A stretch of 64,000 nucleotides of DNA from Canna indica (lineage: Eukaryota > Streptophyta > Magnoliopsida > Zingiberales > Cannaceae), in contig CP136891.1 of assembly GCA_034359265.1 (NCBI GenBank), positions 9,872,501 through 9,936,500 on the forward strand, given 5' to 3'. The translations under genes were made by a program, and so were the position numbers. Positions 11,720-24,016 of this stretch are shown here, piece after piece. Under the pieces are notes generated by a model that saw only the letters and a list, made by a program, of their open reading frames with translations, ran no database searches and had not been told where the DNA came from. Position 1 is the first letter of the stretch. Every line of letters starts with the position of its first letter.

Positions 11720-13047
11720 CTACCTCGGTTGAATCCATCAACACTCTCGCTGAGGTTTTTGAAAGATCACAAAATCCTCAAAAATACTCGCAGAATCCTC
11801 TCCCCGTTGACCGACCCACGAAATCTCGACGCTCCATCTCTCTTACTTGTCTCCAAGTCCGCTTATGAACGCCGACATTTCGCGCCCATTTTTATTCAAC
11901 GCGGGACGTGGATTAAACTGGGGCCGTCAGATCCGTTGACCCGCTTCGCTGTTGCTTTCGGCTCCAATTGGATACGTCGTACAAACGGCGGCCATAAAAT
12001 CTTAGATTTCACCTACCGATTGGCCACGTGTGCTCGGGGATCTTTTATGCTTAACAAACTGAAACAGAGTGTTGGGCTGAATCCCCCCAAATGGATGAAC
12101 ACAAAAGGGACACATCTCCATGAATTGCTGGAAAAGCGGCTTCTTGGTGAAGGGAATGAAGCGGTGATTGAGATGAGGAAGGGTTTCTGATAGATTCCAG
12201 TAGATCTGGGGTGATATAATTATAGGGCATGCATGCCTGGAAGGCAGGGCATTTGGAAATTAATAGGTTTTGCCCAGCTGTGGCAGCGAGTTGGTGTCAT
12301 ATTCTCTACACAAAATTTGCCGGGGGTTTAATTAAGAGGACAGAGAAGTATACGCTGGCGTGCAATATTTGCTTCACAGATATGGAGCTAGTTTGCTAAG
12401 ATTTGGTGTTGGATAAGGTATAAAAAGAAAAAGGAAGAGTTTTGGGGACTCGAATCAGATTGGTGATCTCTCCAGTTTATGTGGATCTTCTTGTTTGTTT
12501 GTTTAAGTATATAGTTTTTGGTGGGAAGAGTTCCACCTGAGCTGAGCTGAGCTGAGCTGAGCATGATGTGAAGTGGATTGAATGCAAGCAGTGATGCAGA
12601 TGAAAAAGGTTTCTGCTGGTAGATCTTGGTGCATTAATTATTGGTTCATCATATCAATAATTGATGAGCTAAAAGGTCAAGCTCACTTTTCTGCCTTAAT
12701 TAATTAAGCTGTTGATGACTTGATGTTGGTAACAGTTGTTGTCAAAGTGGAAAACTTGCTTGAAGTTTTCTATGAGATTGGACGAAGCTGTACCGGGTTG
12801 GTACCCACTTATCATACGCCGCCACGTAGTACTGGAACATAGAAGTAGATGTGGGCTCCGGGGAAAGGTCATGGCCGATTGCCTGAAGACTTGAAGTCGT
12901 CGAGTGGATGAATGAAGTGAGAATGGTATAATGGTAGGTTGTGAATTTGTGATCTAACAAAGCTGATATGAAAAATGGAGTGGAGTTTCAAAGACGATAG
13001 GTTGTGATCTTAGTAAATTATAATATAATATATTTTGAAAAATATAA
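11720..13047. other. Intergenic; no supported gene
   Basis: A 192-codon open frame at 11612-12190 runs through the TTC microsatellite and a moderately GC-rich stretch, but I recognise no domain in it and no splice-linked exon. A (GAGCT)5 run lies at about 12538-12562. The sequence may include the distal promoter of the phospholipase gene. Confidence 0.5.
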
Positions 13048-13975
13048 GGTGCTATTTGGTCAGTGAAAATTATATTTTGATTTGATTTCTAATGAAAATA
13101 AAAATTTAATCTCAGTTTCTAATTTTTAATTTTTTAAAAAACCTCGTTTAGTTGATTGAAACTAGTGAACACTTGTTTCATTATAAAAAATAGTATTAAT
13201 TTTTATTAGACAATTTTAATAGTAATATGATATTGAATAAATAGTAAATTAATTCATGTTAAAAATTGTTCATGAAATTTAATATGAAAAAATTAAAAAG
13301 AATCAGTATTTAGTAGTGTAATTAAGAGTCAAATATATAAAATAAATGTATTGATAATTAAAATATGAATTTGTGTATTCATTTTTTAAAAATTAAAAAT
13401 TAATTAATTCAAGAAATGGTAACCGATGTTAATAATTTTATTTTACAATTAACCTATTATAAAGTCCAAAAAAAAAGGTTTATAGGTTTATAAAAATAAT
13501 AATTATGTATTTATAGTTAATTTATAAAATTATTTTGTTCCCAATATGATTGTAAAATATTTGTATGATTTAATTAGATTAATAGTGATTCAATATTATG
13601 TTTTATTCAATTAGATATAAATTCAATTAATAACAATTATATCTTTTTAGAAAAAAGAGAATTAGGCGGTCTAAAAATAGTTTTGATTAAATTATAATTA
13701 TATTGATTTTAAAAATAATAAGTTATTTTAAAAATTAGATTTGGTTCAGTTAGGTATAAATTAGTTTAATTAATTTGATAATTTGAAAAAATAGTTTGAG
13801 TTGAAAATAATAAATTTTATTTATATAATTTTGAATAGTTTGATTTATTTGTAGATCAATCAATTTTATAAAATATTTATAATTACAAGTTTGTTATTTT
13901 ATTTTGATACTGAAATCGCGATCTCAAAACAAAAAAAAAATAACTTTCCAGTATTTTATTTTTCTTAAAGAATTT

Positions 13976-14267
13976 CACTACAATACAATTGGTCTATAGA
14001 GACACATAATTAGAGATAAATTATATTTTTATTTCTAAATCTCCACATTTAGATATTAATATATACAAAATTTATTTCTAATTAGCCTTTAAAATTAGTT
14101 TTAGAGTCATATTAATTAAGTGACTTTGTTTTTGATATTTCTATAGCTTAGAGTTAAATCAATTGGGTCTGTTGTTGTTGTTTCTATAAATTTTTAGATG
14201 CCAACTAAAAATAAAAATATAAGTTATCTTTAATTTTGTGTTTCTATAAATTAATTGTGCTGTAGCG
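13976..14267. mobile_element. CACTA-like MITE nested in the 13048-14623 element
   Basis: The left end CACTACAATACAATTGGTC and the inverse of the right end CGCTACAGCACAATTAATT form inverted repeats that extend through TATAGARACACA. TTT flanks both sides (13973-13975 and 14268-14270), fitting the 3-bp target duplication of CACTA elements. The copy at 31682-32472 lacks this 292-bp segment. Confidence 0.65.
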
Positions 14268-14368
14268 TTTCATTGAAATTTATTTTTATTCTAGTTTCGA
14301 TTTAATTTCACGAAAATATCAAACTAAACACATTTTCGTAAGTAAATTTGATTTCAATAAAACTAAAA

Positions 14369-14582
14369 GGATAAATTACACTGACATTTCATGAGATTTA
14401 GTGAAATTGCACTGACCTTCCTCTATTTGTCTATGTTATAATCATCTCCATTGAGTAATTTTTTTTGGGGAGGTTTGTGTAATCTTTTACAAAACTCGGG
14501 AGGATTACAAGATAAAATTACAAATAGATGAGAGATCAGTATAATTTTACTAAATCTCAGAAGAGGTCAATGTAATTTATCC
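14369..14582. mobile_element. Mutator-like foldback MITE nested in the 13048-14623 element
   Basis: Inverted ends GGATAAATTACACTGACATT and GGATAAATTACATTGACCTC (right end, inverted) continue through GAGATTTAGTRAAATT. The flanks AAACTAAAA (14360-14368) and AAATTAAAA (14583-14591) match at 8 of 9 positions, the 9-bp duplication size typical of Mutator-like elements. The relative at 31682-32472 has no insertion at the matching place. Confidence 0.7.
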
Positions 14583-14691
14583 AAATTAAAATTATAAAAA
14601 TATACTTGATTTCGCTAACCACGTTAACAAGGCTACTTTAGTTCCATTTCCTTTTATTCCTTGTTTTTTTAATGCTAATCGATAAGAGAAT

Positions 14692-14940
14692 GATTATTTT
14701 TGGTATATTCTTAACGTCTATCAAATAAAAATTCGTGAAATAAATGAGAGAGAAAGAGAAATAAATGAGAGATAACGGTTAAGGAGAGGGAGAGAGTTAA
14801 GACAGAGAGAGAAGAATTGAATTTTGATTATTTTTGATATATTTTTAACGTCAATCAAATAAAAATTCGTGAAATAAATGAGAGAGAAAGAGAGAAATAA
14901 ATGAGAGAGAGAGAGGATAATTGAATTTCATGAGTGAAAG
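14692..14940. repeat. 134-bp tandem duplication, GA-rich
   Basis: The block starting GATTATTTTTGGTATATTC at 14692 recurs at 14826 with few changes, including TCAAATAAAAATTCGTGAAA and a GAGAGAAAGAG run. GA-rich sequence continues to the foldback element at 14962. Confidence 0.8.
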
Positions 14941-14961
14941 AGAGATTTAAGGAGGAGAGAC

Positions 14962-15424
14962 TAGGGGTGGCAAAACGGGCCGGCTCGCAGTTAACGGGCC
15001 GGGCCGGCACGATAAGGTGGCGTGCCGACCCGGCCCGGCCCGCTAACTCAGTGGGCCGGAAATTCCCGGCCCGGCCCGGCCCGCAATAGTTTGCGGGCCG
15101 CCCGGCCCGGCCTGCGAGCCCTTTTATTTATTAAAAAATTTCTAAAAAAATTATTAAAAAATAATTTAAAATATTTAAGAGACTAAATAAGCATCAAATA
15201 TGACATTTCACATGAAAAACTCCATAGATTAACTTCACCTTCAATTTTAAAGTACTAAACAAGCCCTAATCTAGACTTAAATTTTTTTTTATATATGTTT
15301 CGCGGGCCAAACGGGCTGGCCCGGCCCGATAAGAGCCGGCCCGCGTCGGCCCGATAAGCTTATCGGGCCAATTTTTTCGGCCCGGCCCGCAGTTATCGTG
15401 TCGTGCCTATTTTTGCCGCCCCTA
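14962..15424. mobile_element. hAT-like foldback element with GGGCCGG-type arms
   Basis: Ends TAGGGGTGGCAAAA and TTTTTGCCGCCCCTA are inverted repeats. Flanks GGAGAGAC (14954-14961) and GGAGAGAG (15425-15432) agree at 7 of 8 positions, a hAT-sized duplication. The arms (about 14980-15120 and 15300-15410) are dense repeats of GGGCCGGCCC-like units. The middle (about 15120-15300) is AT-rich with TTTATTTATTAAAAA. There is no coding capacity beyond low-complexity frames. Confidence 0.78.
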
Positions 15425-15488
15425 GGAGAGAGTGTGTGTGTTAAGGGTAGAGAGAGAATTATTGATGTTGAGTGCAAATATTAAATAA

Positions 15489-16200
15489 GGTCTTATTTGG
15501 TTGATATATGAAGTAATTTTTTATAGAAAGCTCATAAATTAACTTCACACGTGTATTTTTTAAAAAATATCTAAAAAATATTTGATTGATAAAAAATTAA
15601 TTCATAAGAAGTATATTTGGTTGACATGAGTACTTTCTATGAAGTGCATATGAAAGGATCAATATTATATATATATATATATAAAAATTAATATTTTAAT
15701 TTATATGCGTTAGTATATATAAAAAAATAAATTTTATTTATAAATAAATATTGCATATATATATGTAAAATATAATATAATATTTTCACATATAATAGAT
15801 ATAATATATATTTTATTATATAGAAAACAATAATTTTTATTTATAGTTAATATAAAAAATACATATTTTATTAAAAATAAATTAAAACAAAATAAATACG
15901 TGAAGAATTTAAATATTATTTAATATCATAATGTTGACAATGTAAATTATAAATTTTACATTAAATATAAATGTGATGCTAATATTGATTTTTTCTTTCA
16001 ATTACAATGCAAGAAGTGCAACTTATCTAGGTCCCCCTAGGTAAGTTACTTCATGTGTTTTGTAGAAAATTACACTTGCTGAGAAAATTGTATTTCATGC
16101 AAAATACAAAAAGTGCGTCAACCAAACAAGAACTATTTTAGCTACTTCCTAGGAAATATAACTGTATAAAATTATGTAAATCAATAAATCAAACGAGGCC
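15489..16200. mobile_element. Tourist/Harbinger-like MITE, 712 bp
   Basis: Left end GGTCTTATTTGGTTGATATA and the inverse of the right end GGCCTCGTTTGATTTATTGA match as imperfect inverted repeats of the Tourist type. TAA flanks both sides (15486-15488 and 16201-16203). The interior is AT-rich with an AT microsatellite near 15666-15683. Confidence 0.72.
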
Positions 16201-16203
16201 TAA

Positions 16204-17330
16204 GAGAAGAAGTGAGAGTAAATGAGAGAGAATGAAATTAAAATATAATTTCGGTTAAATTTGAAAAGAAGTGAGAGAGAGACAGAGAAATGAAAAATTG
16301 GCCATTCATATAATACATGCAATCAAGTGTAAACATTAAACGAGAGTAAATGAGAGAGAACATTTAACTATTATTCAGACCCTTGAATGTACAAAATTAA
16401 GATAAATAAATTCATATAAAATATTGAAAAGTATAATAAAAAATAAAAAAAAACATTTTAGATATTAAATGAGATATAAATAAAAAAAATCATCTAAAAA
16501 ATTCCAAAAAAATCGAAAAAATAAAAAAATGTAACGTCAACAAATTTTTATTGGGAAATGTTGATGAATCTTACTTATATATATATATATATATATAAAA
16601 AAGATAATATTATTTTTTATTTATTTATATTCTATGTGATTTCATTCTATCAACCAAAGGCACGCTTGATTGCTCAGTGTAATCTAGGGAAATTTCACTT
16701 GGTTCCAAAGAGCTTCTTTTTAAACGATTCAAACACAAAGTTGTCATAATTAAATTTAGTTAAAATTTAACAAACTTTTTTTGAAAACAAGTTAAACTCC
16801 ACCAAAATTTATCAATATAGGCTAAAGTTGATCAAACTTAATATAGATAAAATTAAGAAAATTAAACCACATGATATAATCCTCTTCTAAATAAAAACAG
16901 AATAATATAAAACTAATATTTATATTTGATGTACATCTAAATAAATTTTTTAATCTGTTATTCTCTTAATTATTATTTTATGTTATTTTATCCAATAAAA
17001 CTAATGAATCATTAAAAACTATCTTCAAAATTGAAATGGAAGGTCAGTTTCACAACTGCTCAACATAGTGGGAGTGAAATGGATTATGAGTCCAGTAGCA
17101 GCCCTTGACTGAATTCAATATATATTTGGCAGCCCCTGGATTGGTTAGATTCATTGTTTTTGATCTCCAATTCCATCCTCTCTCTCTCTCCCTAGAAATT
17201 GGTGCGTTGCTTTTAGTGACCGGGTGGATTCTAACTCAACTAGCTAGTCGGCTTACTTCTTTGACTATGTCATGCAAAAGCCTTTTCTGTGGGGAGGGTA
17301 ATGATTCGATTAATCATATTATCGAGGGTT
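16204..17330. other. Intergenic, AT- and GA-rich
   Basis: No gene is seen. GA-rich tracts (GAGTAAATGAGAGAGAA repeated near 16219 and 16343) and a TA microsatellite at about 16576-16597 are the only structure. Confidence 0.5.
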
Positions 17331-17862
17331 AATTAAAATCGAAATTGATTTTTAAATTCGCTAACCAAAATTAAAACCGGTCGATCGATTTCAAAAGCCT
17401 ATATTCGAAACCGAAATCGGCTCGGTTTCGATTATCCACGGATAACCGAAATCGAATTTTTCGATTTGGATAGAACCAATTATTTATTTACTATCGGTTA
17501 AGTTATCCGTTTACTAATCGGTTAACCGATAGTAAACGGATAACCGATTCAAAGATCAATAACAAAATCGGTTTCGAATACCGGTTAACCGTAAAAAATC
17601 GATAGTAAACGGATAATCGGTTCAAAAATTAATAACAAAACTGATTTTGGATACCGATTAACCGTAAAAAATCGGTAATCGAAATCGAATATATAACCGG
17701 TTTCAGTTACCGGTTAATCGCGACCCGATAATCGAAATCGAATCGATTTTAATCGATTTTTGGTTTTTACTATCCAAAACCAAAACCGAATCACAAATTC
17801 ACTATCCAAAACTAAATTTTACAATTCGATTAATCGATTAACCGATTTGAATTGTCATCCTC
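17331..17862. mobile_element. Foldback element with ATCGGTTAACCGAT-type arms
   Basis: Repeats of CCGATTAACCGATA, ATCGGTTAACCG and AAATCGAAATCG fill the segment on both strands, and the right end GAATTGTCATCCTC matches the TTGTCATCC end of the other foldback elements. The left end is uncertain (GAGGGTTAATTAAAATCG at about 17324 or GAGGGTAATGATTCG at 17294), and no TSD was found. Membership of the hAT-like group is inferred from the right end only. Confidence 0.5.
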
Positions 17863-17869
17863 ACTTTTT

Positions 17870-19609
17870 GGTACTCTTATTTTGACCTTAAGCCATCATG
17901 TACTCCATAGCAAGCAGTGTGGTTCTGAGGGAAGGAAGAGTGGGATATGGCTGGCTTGAAAGATATCACCTGTTGAAGATTCCAAAGTTTGGCTTTGAGA
18001 TGGTCCTTATCAATTATGTCATCTCTCGCTCCACCATTTTCTTATTTTAGATTAATTATTTCTTTTTGTGATTTAAAAAAATGACTTGCAGGCATCTCAT
18101 GACACTTGGCATTTATTTATTTTTTTATTAAAAAAAAATCAAGAGAGTGGATCATAGTTAGCATACTTGCTCCACTGGGCCAATTGAACATTTGAACCCA
18201 AATGGTTGGGAAAATCAGAAAACTTGTAAATTTTAGTTTGACACTTGGAATGCATTTGTTTTATAATAAAACATGAGTTTAGCCTAGACAAGTCATATTG
18301 TTGTGCATTTGTTTCACGAAATGAGACACGAACCCGAACAAAAATAAGACACGACTACACGAGACGGGATAAAAGACTTTTTTTTGTCTCATGAAAAAGT
18401 CGGGACAATTCTTGTTGGGAACGGCTCACAAGCTTGACAATTTACTGTGACACTGATAGGAATGAAACCCTCCTCGCTTCGCTCATTCTCGTTTTGTTTC
18501 TTCTAATCTTGTTACTGCCGCAAACGGTAGGAATTATGATAACTCATGTGATCAATGAGTTATTAGTTAATCTTGTTATACAATAAAGCTGGACTGGACT
18601 AGCTCTCTGAGCCCGATCGAATTGGTCCCGAAAGCATCCCAACTCATGAACCATACCTAGATCTAATCGGCTATAATTTAGCTCGGGGACTCCATCCGAT
18701 CAAACAAGGATATCAACACCATATATTTATCACCAGTGATTCAGTAGTAATAAACTCACAATCTATCTAGTGGGTAACAATCGACCCGTTCATGGCATAT
18801 TCTCGTGAATTTCGAAAAGCATTCTCGTTGAGTATCTAGACTTGTTTTATAAAACAAACATGACGCACAACAAGGTATACTATGTTCTAATTTCATACAT
18901 TACATTTGAAATTTTCTCTCACTTGAGCGTCAGAGTATCTTTAATTGTAGGTCACCATCGGAGTCACGTTGAACAAGGAGACACAGAGACTTGCAGCACC
19001 TCCGACTTTAGACGAGAATAAAAGCATGCACATGGTTATTAGATATAACTATTGCGCTAACTATGGATAAAATAATTTACTTTGATATTTAATGGATCAA
19101 TATAGTTAATGAGGTATTTTTAATAGGATAAATAGTTTAGAAATCGCATAATTTCACAGAAAATTAAGATCTACTATTTTTTTTTAAATTTTAGCTTATA
19201 ATTTCACATAGTTTATTTTCATTATTACATTTACCAATTCATCAAGGCGTCGTCAAATATACTGAAGTGGAAGAAAATAATGCTCGTGTTACTAATGGAT
19301 TCATAAGTGGCGGGTGTTGTGCAAAATAAATAAAAAATAAATTATTCTATCGTACCTGGTTCAGTCTAATATAATTTAGTAGAATTTTGCAAAATCAACA
19401 AACCCAAGTGTAGGCAAAGTTTAGCGTAACGGGGATTATGTCGAAATTAGACTTATCTACGTGCTATTTGTAAATACAGATCACCTTATTGATATATCTG
19501 CAATAAATCACACTGTTATTTGTAGGTATCGGACCTCATTAATTATGTATATATGCCGGGCCGTTATATCGTAGCATAATAGTTAATATTATCTAATTGA
19601 TGCAAGCAA
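17870..19609. other. Intergenic; possible retroelement remnant
   Basis: No gene is seen. Stretches near 18600-19030 (for example ACTTGAGCGTCAGAGTATC at about 18920) resemble LTR-retrotransposon termini as I remember them, but I found no paired LTR, primer-binding site or coding domain. The identification is weak. Confidence 0.3.
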
Positions 19610-20139
19610 TTGCATTTTGCAGCTCCTCTTCCTCGCCTTCCTTTTCCCCTGCCCGATCTCCTCCAGTTCTCATGCCTTTCGACTCGATCTGTCTCTCCTG
19701 ACGTGTTTGGATTTTCCCGGATTGATCACCTTCGATTCATTGGTTTCTTCCGAATCTCCAGAGAATCGTGGCCCCCTGTGTCCTATTGCGTCCGATTTCC
19801 TCCTCTAGGATGCTTTCGTTCATCCTATTCTTCTTTTGATTAGAATTACTCGATCCCGATGCTAATCGTGTAAAGATTCAGTTTTTTGGGTTTTTAGCTT
19901 AATTTGATTGCCAGGCTTCGTTTTTTTTCTTCAGATTCGATGGCGAAATTTTCAGCTTTGTTTAATCTTAGCTCTCTGGATCCATCTCCTTCTTTGTTCC
20001 ATCTGCCTTCTTCTCATCTTTTGTGTTATTGAGAAAATTTAATAAGTATTTTCTTTGATTCTCTAAGAGTTTGCTCGTTTTCTCTGGAATCACCTCTCAA
20101 AATTTGGATTTTGTTTGAATTTGTGGCCATTTGTTTGGA

Positions 20140-20158
20140 TTTGCATATAAATTTTAGT
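20140..20158 (+). promoter_or_regulatory. Likely 3' splice site of a 5' UTR intron
   Basis: The sequence just before the start codon ends ATAAATTTTAG, an acceptor-like signal followed directly by TATGG. An intron ending just upstream of the ATG is common in stress-associated protein genes, so the pyrimidine-rich 19615-20000 region is probably the first exon and intron. The donor was not fixed. Confidence 0.45.
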
Positions 20159-20602
20159 ATGGCAGGAGAAAGCTGCAATCTTGACGAAGAAGAGGCAGAG
20201 ATCCTTAAACCCTCATCCTCTTCTTCCCCTTCTCCTTCTCCTGCTCCCGCTCCTCCCCCACCATCACCAGCCTCACCTTCCCTTTTCCTGAAGCCTCCCC
20301 CTCAAGATTTACCTGCTCCTGAGAGGCTTGAGAGATCGGACGCGCCTGTCGCTATTTCTGCCCCGCCGAAGCCCGAGGAAGATTCGCCGTCGTCTCCGCT
20401 CGTTCAATCCAGTAACCGTTGCTTGATTTGCCGGAAAAGGTTGGGGCTGACCAGCTTCCGGTGTCGCTGCGGCGAGCTGTTCTGCCCCCGTCACCGGTAC
20501 TCCGAAACCCACGACTGCTCTTTCGATTACAAGGCAGCTGGAAAAGAGCAGATTGCCAAGGCCAACCCTCTTATAAGAGCGGCTAAGATCATTAAAATTT
20601 AA
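20159..20602 (+). CDS. AN1 zinc-finger stress-associated protein (no A20 domain)
   Basis: The 147-residue protein belongs to the plant SAP family, which acts in abiotic stress responses and ubiquitin-linked signalling. Residues 1-80 are acidic, then Ser/Pro-rich and probably disordered. The AN1 zinc finger is at 88-125 with all ligands: CLIC (88-91), CRC (102-104), C109, H112, H118 and C120, followed by the family tail ending ANPLIRAAKIIKI. The A20 finger that most family members carry at the N-terminus is absent. The start was chosen at 20159 (A at -3, MAGES) rather than the in-frame ATG at 20111, because the region before it looks like a 5' UTR intron end. The coding part is one exon. Confidence 0.9.
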   Translation: MAGESCNLDEEEAEILKPSSSSSPSPSPAPAPPPPSPASPSLFLKPPPQDLPAPERLERSDAPVAISAPPKPEEDSPSSPLVQSSNRCLICRKRLGLTSFRCRCGELFCPRHRYSETHDCSFDYKAAGKEQIAKANPLIRAAKIIKI

Positions 20603-22893
20603 GGTTTAGTGTTTTAATGATTTATTTTGCTCATTTAATCCCCTCAATTGAACTAGGTAGCTCTTTTGCTGTAATCCATAGCACAATTTACGTATGTATC
20701 TCAAATTCTTGAATTGTGAAAATTTTATATCGTGTTTAATATAGCAGATACTTGATTGGAATCAAAATTTTATCACTTAAGTTCTTACATACGTTATTTG
20801 CTATTGAAATGTGAAGATATCTCTCAAGCATGTTGCATAAGGCAGGGAATTAAAATTTCTTGGCTTGCTGCTAACATCTTTGCCTTTGGCTGGTTGCTTA
20901 TACATAACCTGAGTTTGTATTTCCTTGTAGAAATTATTTCCTCAAGCATATACTCTAAGTAAAGAAGATTTGTTTCTATCCTTAATTCTTGCTTGGTAAG
21001 GATAATAATCTTAAAATGTTGGCTGCTTGATCTCACCATTTCACCTCAGGTGCAAATCACACTAAACATATACTTATTTTTGGATTGGCCATGGCCATGA
21101 TCTGCAGAGGCCCTCAATGTTCTGCTTGGGTGAAAGTCGTTGCCTTTACTTAGTCTTGGTTGATTCATAATTCTATAGTTTGTGATATTGAGTCGCCAAT
21201 GCTTTAAGTGCTATAATAAACTTCTGCTTGTTTGCAGATATATTCCTTTTTTTTCTTTTGAAGGTTCAAACTTTTGGCTGAAACACCAAAAACAATGCTC
21301 CTCGAATGTTTTAAGTGCTAACTTAATTTTCATTAAGCGATCATATATACAATTTATGAAGCTATTTTAAAACTTTTGGTTTTCATTCCTTGTTATTGTT
21401 TGTTATTAATTATTACTATTGCCAGCTTCACACCTTAGAGGCTCAGACTGTTTATATCCTTGTTAATTTTTGTTATTAATTATTACTATTACTTTTTCTT
21501 TTAGAAAAAAATATTACTGTTGCCAGCTTCACGCCTCAGAGGTCAGACTGGTTATGATATAACGGGATTAGTCGTCAGCTCTAACTGTATATGCCTAAGA
21601 GATAAAGAATTTTTATATCTAGCTGTGAACAGTTTGGAACAATTTGTTATGTTACTGTGGTGATAACTTTCTTTGTCATAAAAAGATGATCCAAATAGGC
21701 AAATACACAGTTTGTGGCTGATGCTAGGGCAGAAGCAACCAGGTATGACCCCATGAAGTTCTTGTCAAGATCTCTTTTTTCTTTCTTGATGACACAGTAA
21801 GTTCTTTGTTCCTTCTTTTAACATATTTGGCATCCTCCTCTTATTCACTTGTAACTTTCTTAGATTCTTGCAGTTACACCACGTGTGTAGATGCCTTAAT
21901 TTTTTTGTTTCTTTTTAATTAAGGAATGATGCTAGTATTTATTTTGGTGTTAAAAATAGTTTACAGTTTTGCTGGTGGTTTGGGACCTTGGATGGGTGTG
22001 AGAAATGTGTGGCCAGATTAGACTGCTACACCTTGTGTTTTGGTGGTGAGTTCTCTTCAAATGGTTATTGCATGAGTTCGTATAATTGATTCTCCAATCT
22101 AAAATTGACAGTTTGGGGCAGGCAAACCCAATGCTTATTATCATCATCTTTCTTTCCTTCCTACTTATCAAAATCTCCTCCACATTCTACTGTAGTCAGA
22201 TATATCAAGCTTAAGGTCATATTTGGATGGTGGAATTTGGTGGGGGAAAGAAGGCATATGAAAAATGAAGTAGACCATTTCCTTTATTTAAGTAAACATT
22301 TCAAATGAGTAAAAGAAGCCAAATATGTAGAACTTTTAGAAGAGAGGAGCTAGGCTTCCTTTCAACTCCCAGAAAGAACTCTCTTTTATCCCTTCCCTTC
22401 TTTTCTCTCCAAATCTATCCCTCCAAACAGGTATGATTCAGAATATACTACATTGGAATGTTTGAGTATTTGGTCAAGGGCTTCTTTGATTGTACAATCT
22501 CACTGCCTCATAGGGGCGTCCAGAATTTGGTTCTGAGCTATGAATTAGAGTTGGGCTTGGACAAAATTGTCGAGCATTAAGTGGGGGAGACTGTGGGGGA
22601 GATTGTTGCATCTAATTTAATCACAAAGTTGGTGATGAATTGTCTTCATAATCATTTCCTATATGTATAGCTCTTTGAAACTTCAAGGCTTGTCCAAAAT
22701 GCAATGCACCCAACCTTTCCAGGTTGGGGAGAAAGTGAAGGCAACTTTCTCAAGAATACCTAAACAAGCAACATGAACAATGGTTTTAAAGAAGTAAAAA
22801 GATTTTCTATCTTATTCTTCTTTCTCATTATAGATGAGAGGATGGATAGTTGATTGGTATTACATATCTAAGTTCCAAGTGCACACGTATTGT
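20603..22893. other. Intergenic downstream of the SAP gene
   Basis: No second gene is recognised. The first few hundred bases are probably SAP 3' UTR. A pair of diverged direct repeats (about 21399-21450 and 21469-21551) shares TTGTTATTAATTATTACT and GCCAGCTTCAC-CTYAGAG. A possible small element with TATTTGGATGG and CCTCCAAACAGG ends lies at about 22214-22431, weakly supported. Confidence 0.45.
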
Positions 22894-23344
22894 TAGGGAT
22901 GACAACGAATTAAATATGGTGTGAATATTATATTATCCACATAGGCACCACACATCTGCGTCCATTGCCGCATCGTATTTTCATTCGTGCCGTATTTAAT
23001 AAAAAATTAATAAATAATCTATTTAATAAAATAATAATAATTTACATTATTAAAATTCATGACAATGAGTAATTTACTAGGATTTCATATGTAATTTATC
23101 ATAAAATTTACCTATATAATATATATATATATTAAATAACTTATGTGGGTAAATGGTATTTTCTTTATATGCGAATATACTGTACGGATATGGTGCAATG
23201 AATTGCATCCATATTCATATATGCACCGTATCTGCGTAGATAGAAATTTTTTAAATTCATGTCCATTTCTATTTATAGATATGAATCAGATACGATGCCG
23301 ATGTAATTTTAAGTTGACAAATGCAGATAAAATTATCACCCCTA
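22894..23344. mobile_element. hAT-like foldback element with GGATGCGGAT-type arms, 451 bp
   Basis: Ends TAGGGATGACAACG and AAATTATCACCCCTA are inverted repeats. Flanks CGTATTGT (22886-22893) and CGTATTAT (23345-23352) match at 7 of 8, a hAT-like duplication. The arms carry ATCCACATAGGCACC/GGATATGGTGCAATG-like repeats. The centre has TTATTAAATAACTT near 23131, the counterpart of the Harbinger insertion point in the copy at 1935-3527. Confidence 0.75.
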
Positions 23345-23770
23345 CGTATTATCATACTAAACTTATCTGGCATCAGTTTGATAAATACTAAACTTTTGAC
23401 AATATATTTTACACTTTTTATTACGAGCTTTGATCTTTTTTTCTTAAAGAAGGAAATAGGATATGGAAGTTTTTGGTCGGATGAAATAGTCATCAAGAAT
23501 GGGATACTGTTCTTATAGCTTGTTTCAAAACTATTCTTTAAGGTTTATATAATTATATCAATCAAATATATCAAAATTTAATTTTTTCTATCTTAATCAA
23601 TGATAATAAATTTAGGATGAAATTAGATAAAAGAAGAAAAAAATAAAACTACAAGGTCAATAGTCAATGTAGAACAAAAAAGATGTGAGCAGGTTCAAGT
23701 GTTGTGTTGGCCTGATCCTCCGCAGTAGCAGACTCCGACAACAGAAACAAAAGTACAAAATAAAGCACAC

Positions 23771-23801
23771 TTCTCTCTCTCTCTCTCACACACACACACG
23801 C
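23771..23801. repeat. (CT)n(CA)n microsatellite
   Basis: A run of CT dinucleotides passes into CA dinucleotides. There is no gene here; the open frame across it is low complexity. Confidence 0.85.
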
Positions 23802-24016
23802 ACGACACATCATCTGATGATGCTTCTCTTTGCAGATTGCACTTGCCTGGACCATGTCATCCTCTCTTCTACCGTTTCCAACATAAAGCTGTGCTCTCTA
23901 TGGCCCTCATTTGCCCCCTAAATTCCCCATCATCATCACTTCTCAAGGCCCAACTTCCCCTCCCTAAATATGTGGCTCTCATCACAACTCACAAACCCTA
24001 GCTATTTCATCATGCT

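Larger units (their letters stand above)
13048..14623. mobile_element. TGTTTGGTTAG-ended non-autonomous DNA element, with two nested insertions
   Basis: Left end GGTGCTATTTGGTCAGTGAAAA and right end GATTTCGCTAACCACG are imperfect inverted repeats. The interior matches a relative at 31682-32472 (shared blocks include a Gly-free AT-rich core, TCGCGATCTC/TCGACAGTCTC and CATTTTCGTAAG/CGTTTTCGTAAG). Compared with that copy, this one is longer because of insertions at 13976-14267 and 14369-14582. No transposase is visible and the target duplication is unclear, so the superfamily is not assigned. Confidence 0.65.

Noticed and set aside
11612..12190. A 192-codon open frame upstream of the phospholipase gene
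   Set aside because: It runs through a TTC microsatellite as poly-Phe, has no recognisable domain and no supporting splice structure.
15289..15477. Open frame in the GGGCCGG-type foldback element
   Set aside because: Composition is due to the arm repeats; there is no domain.
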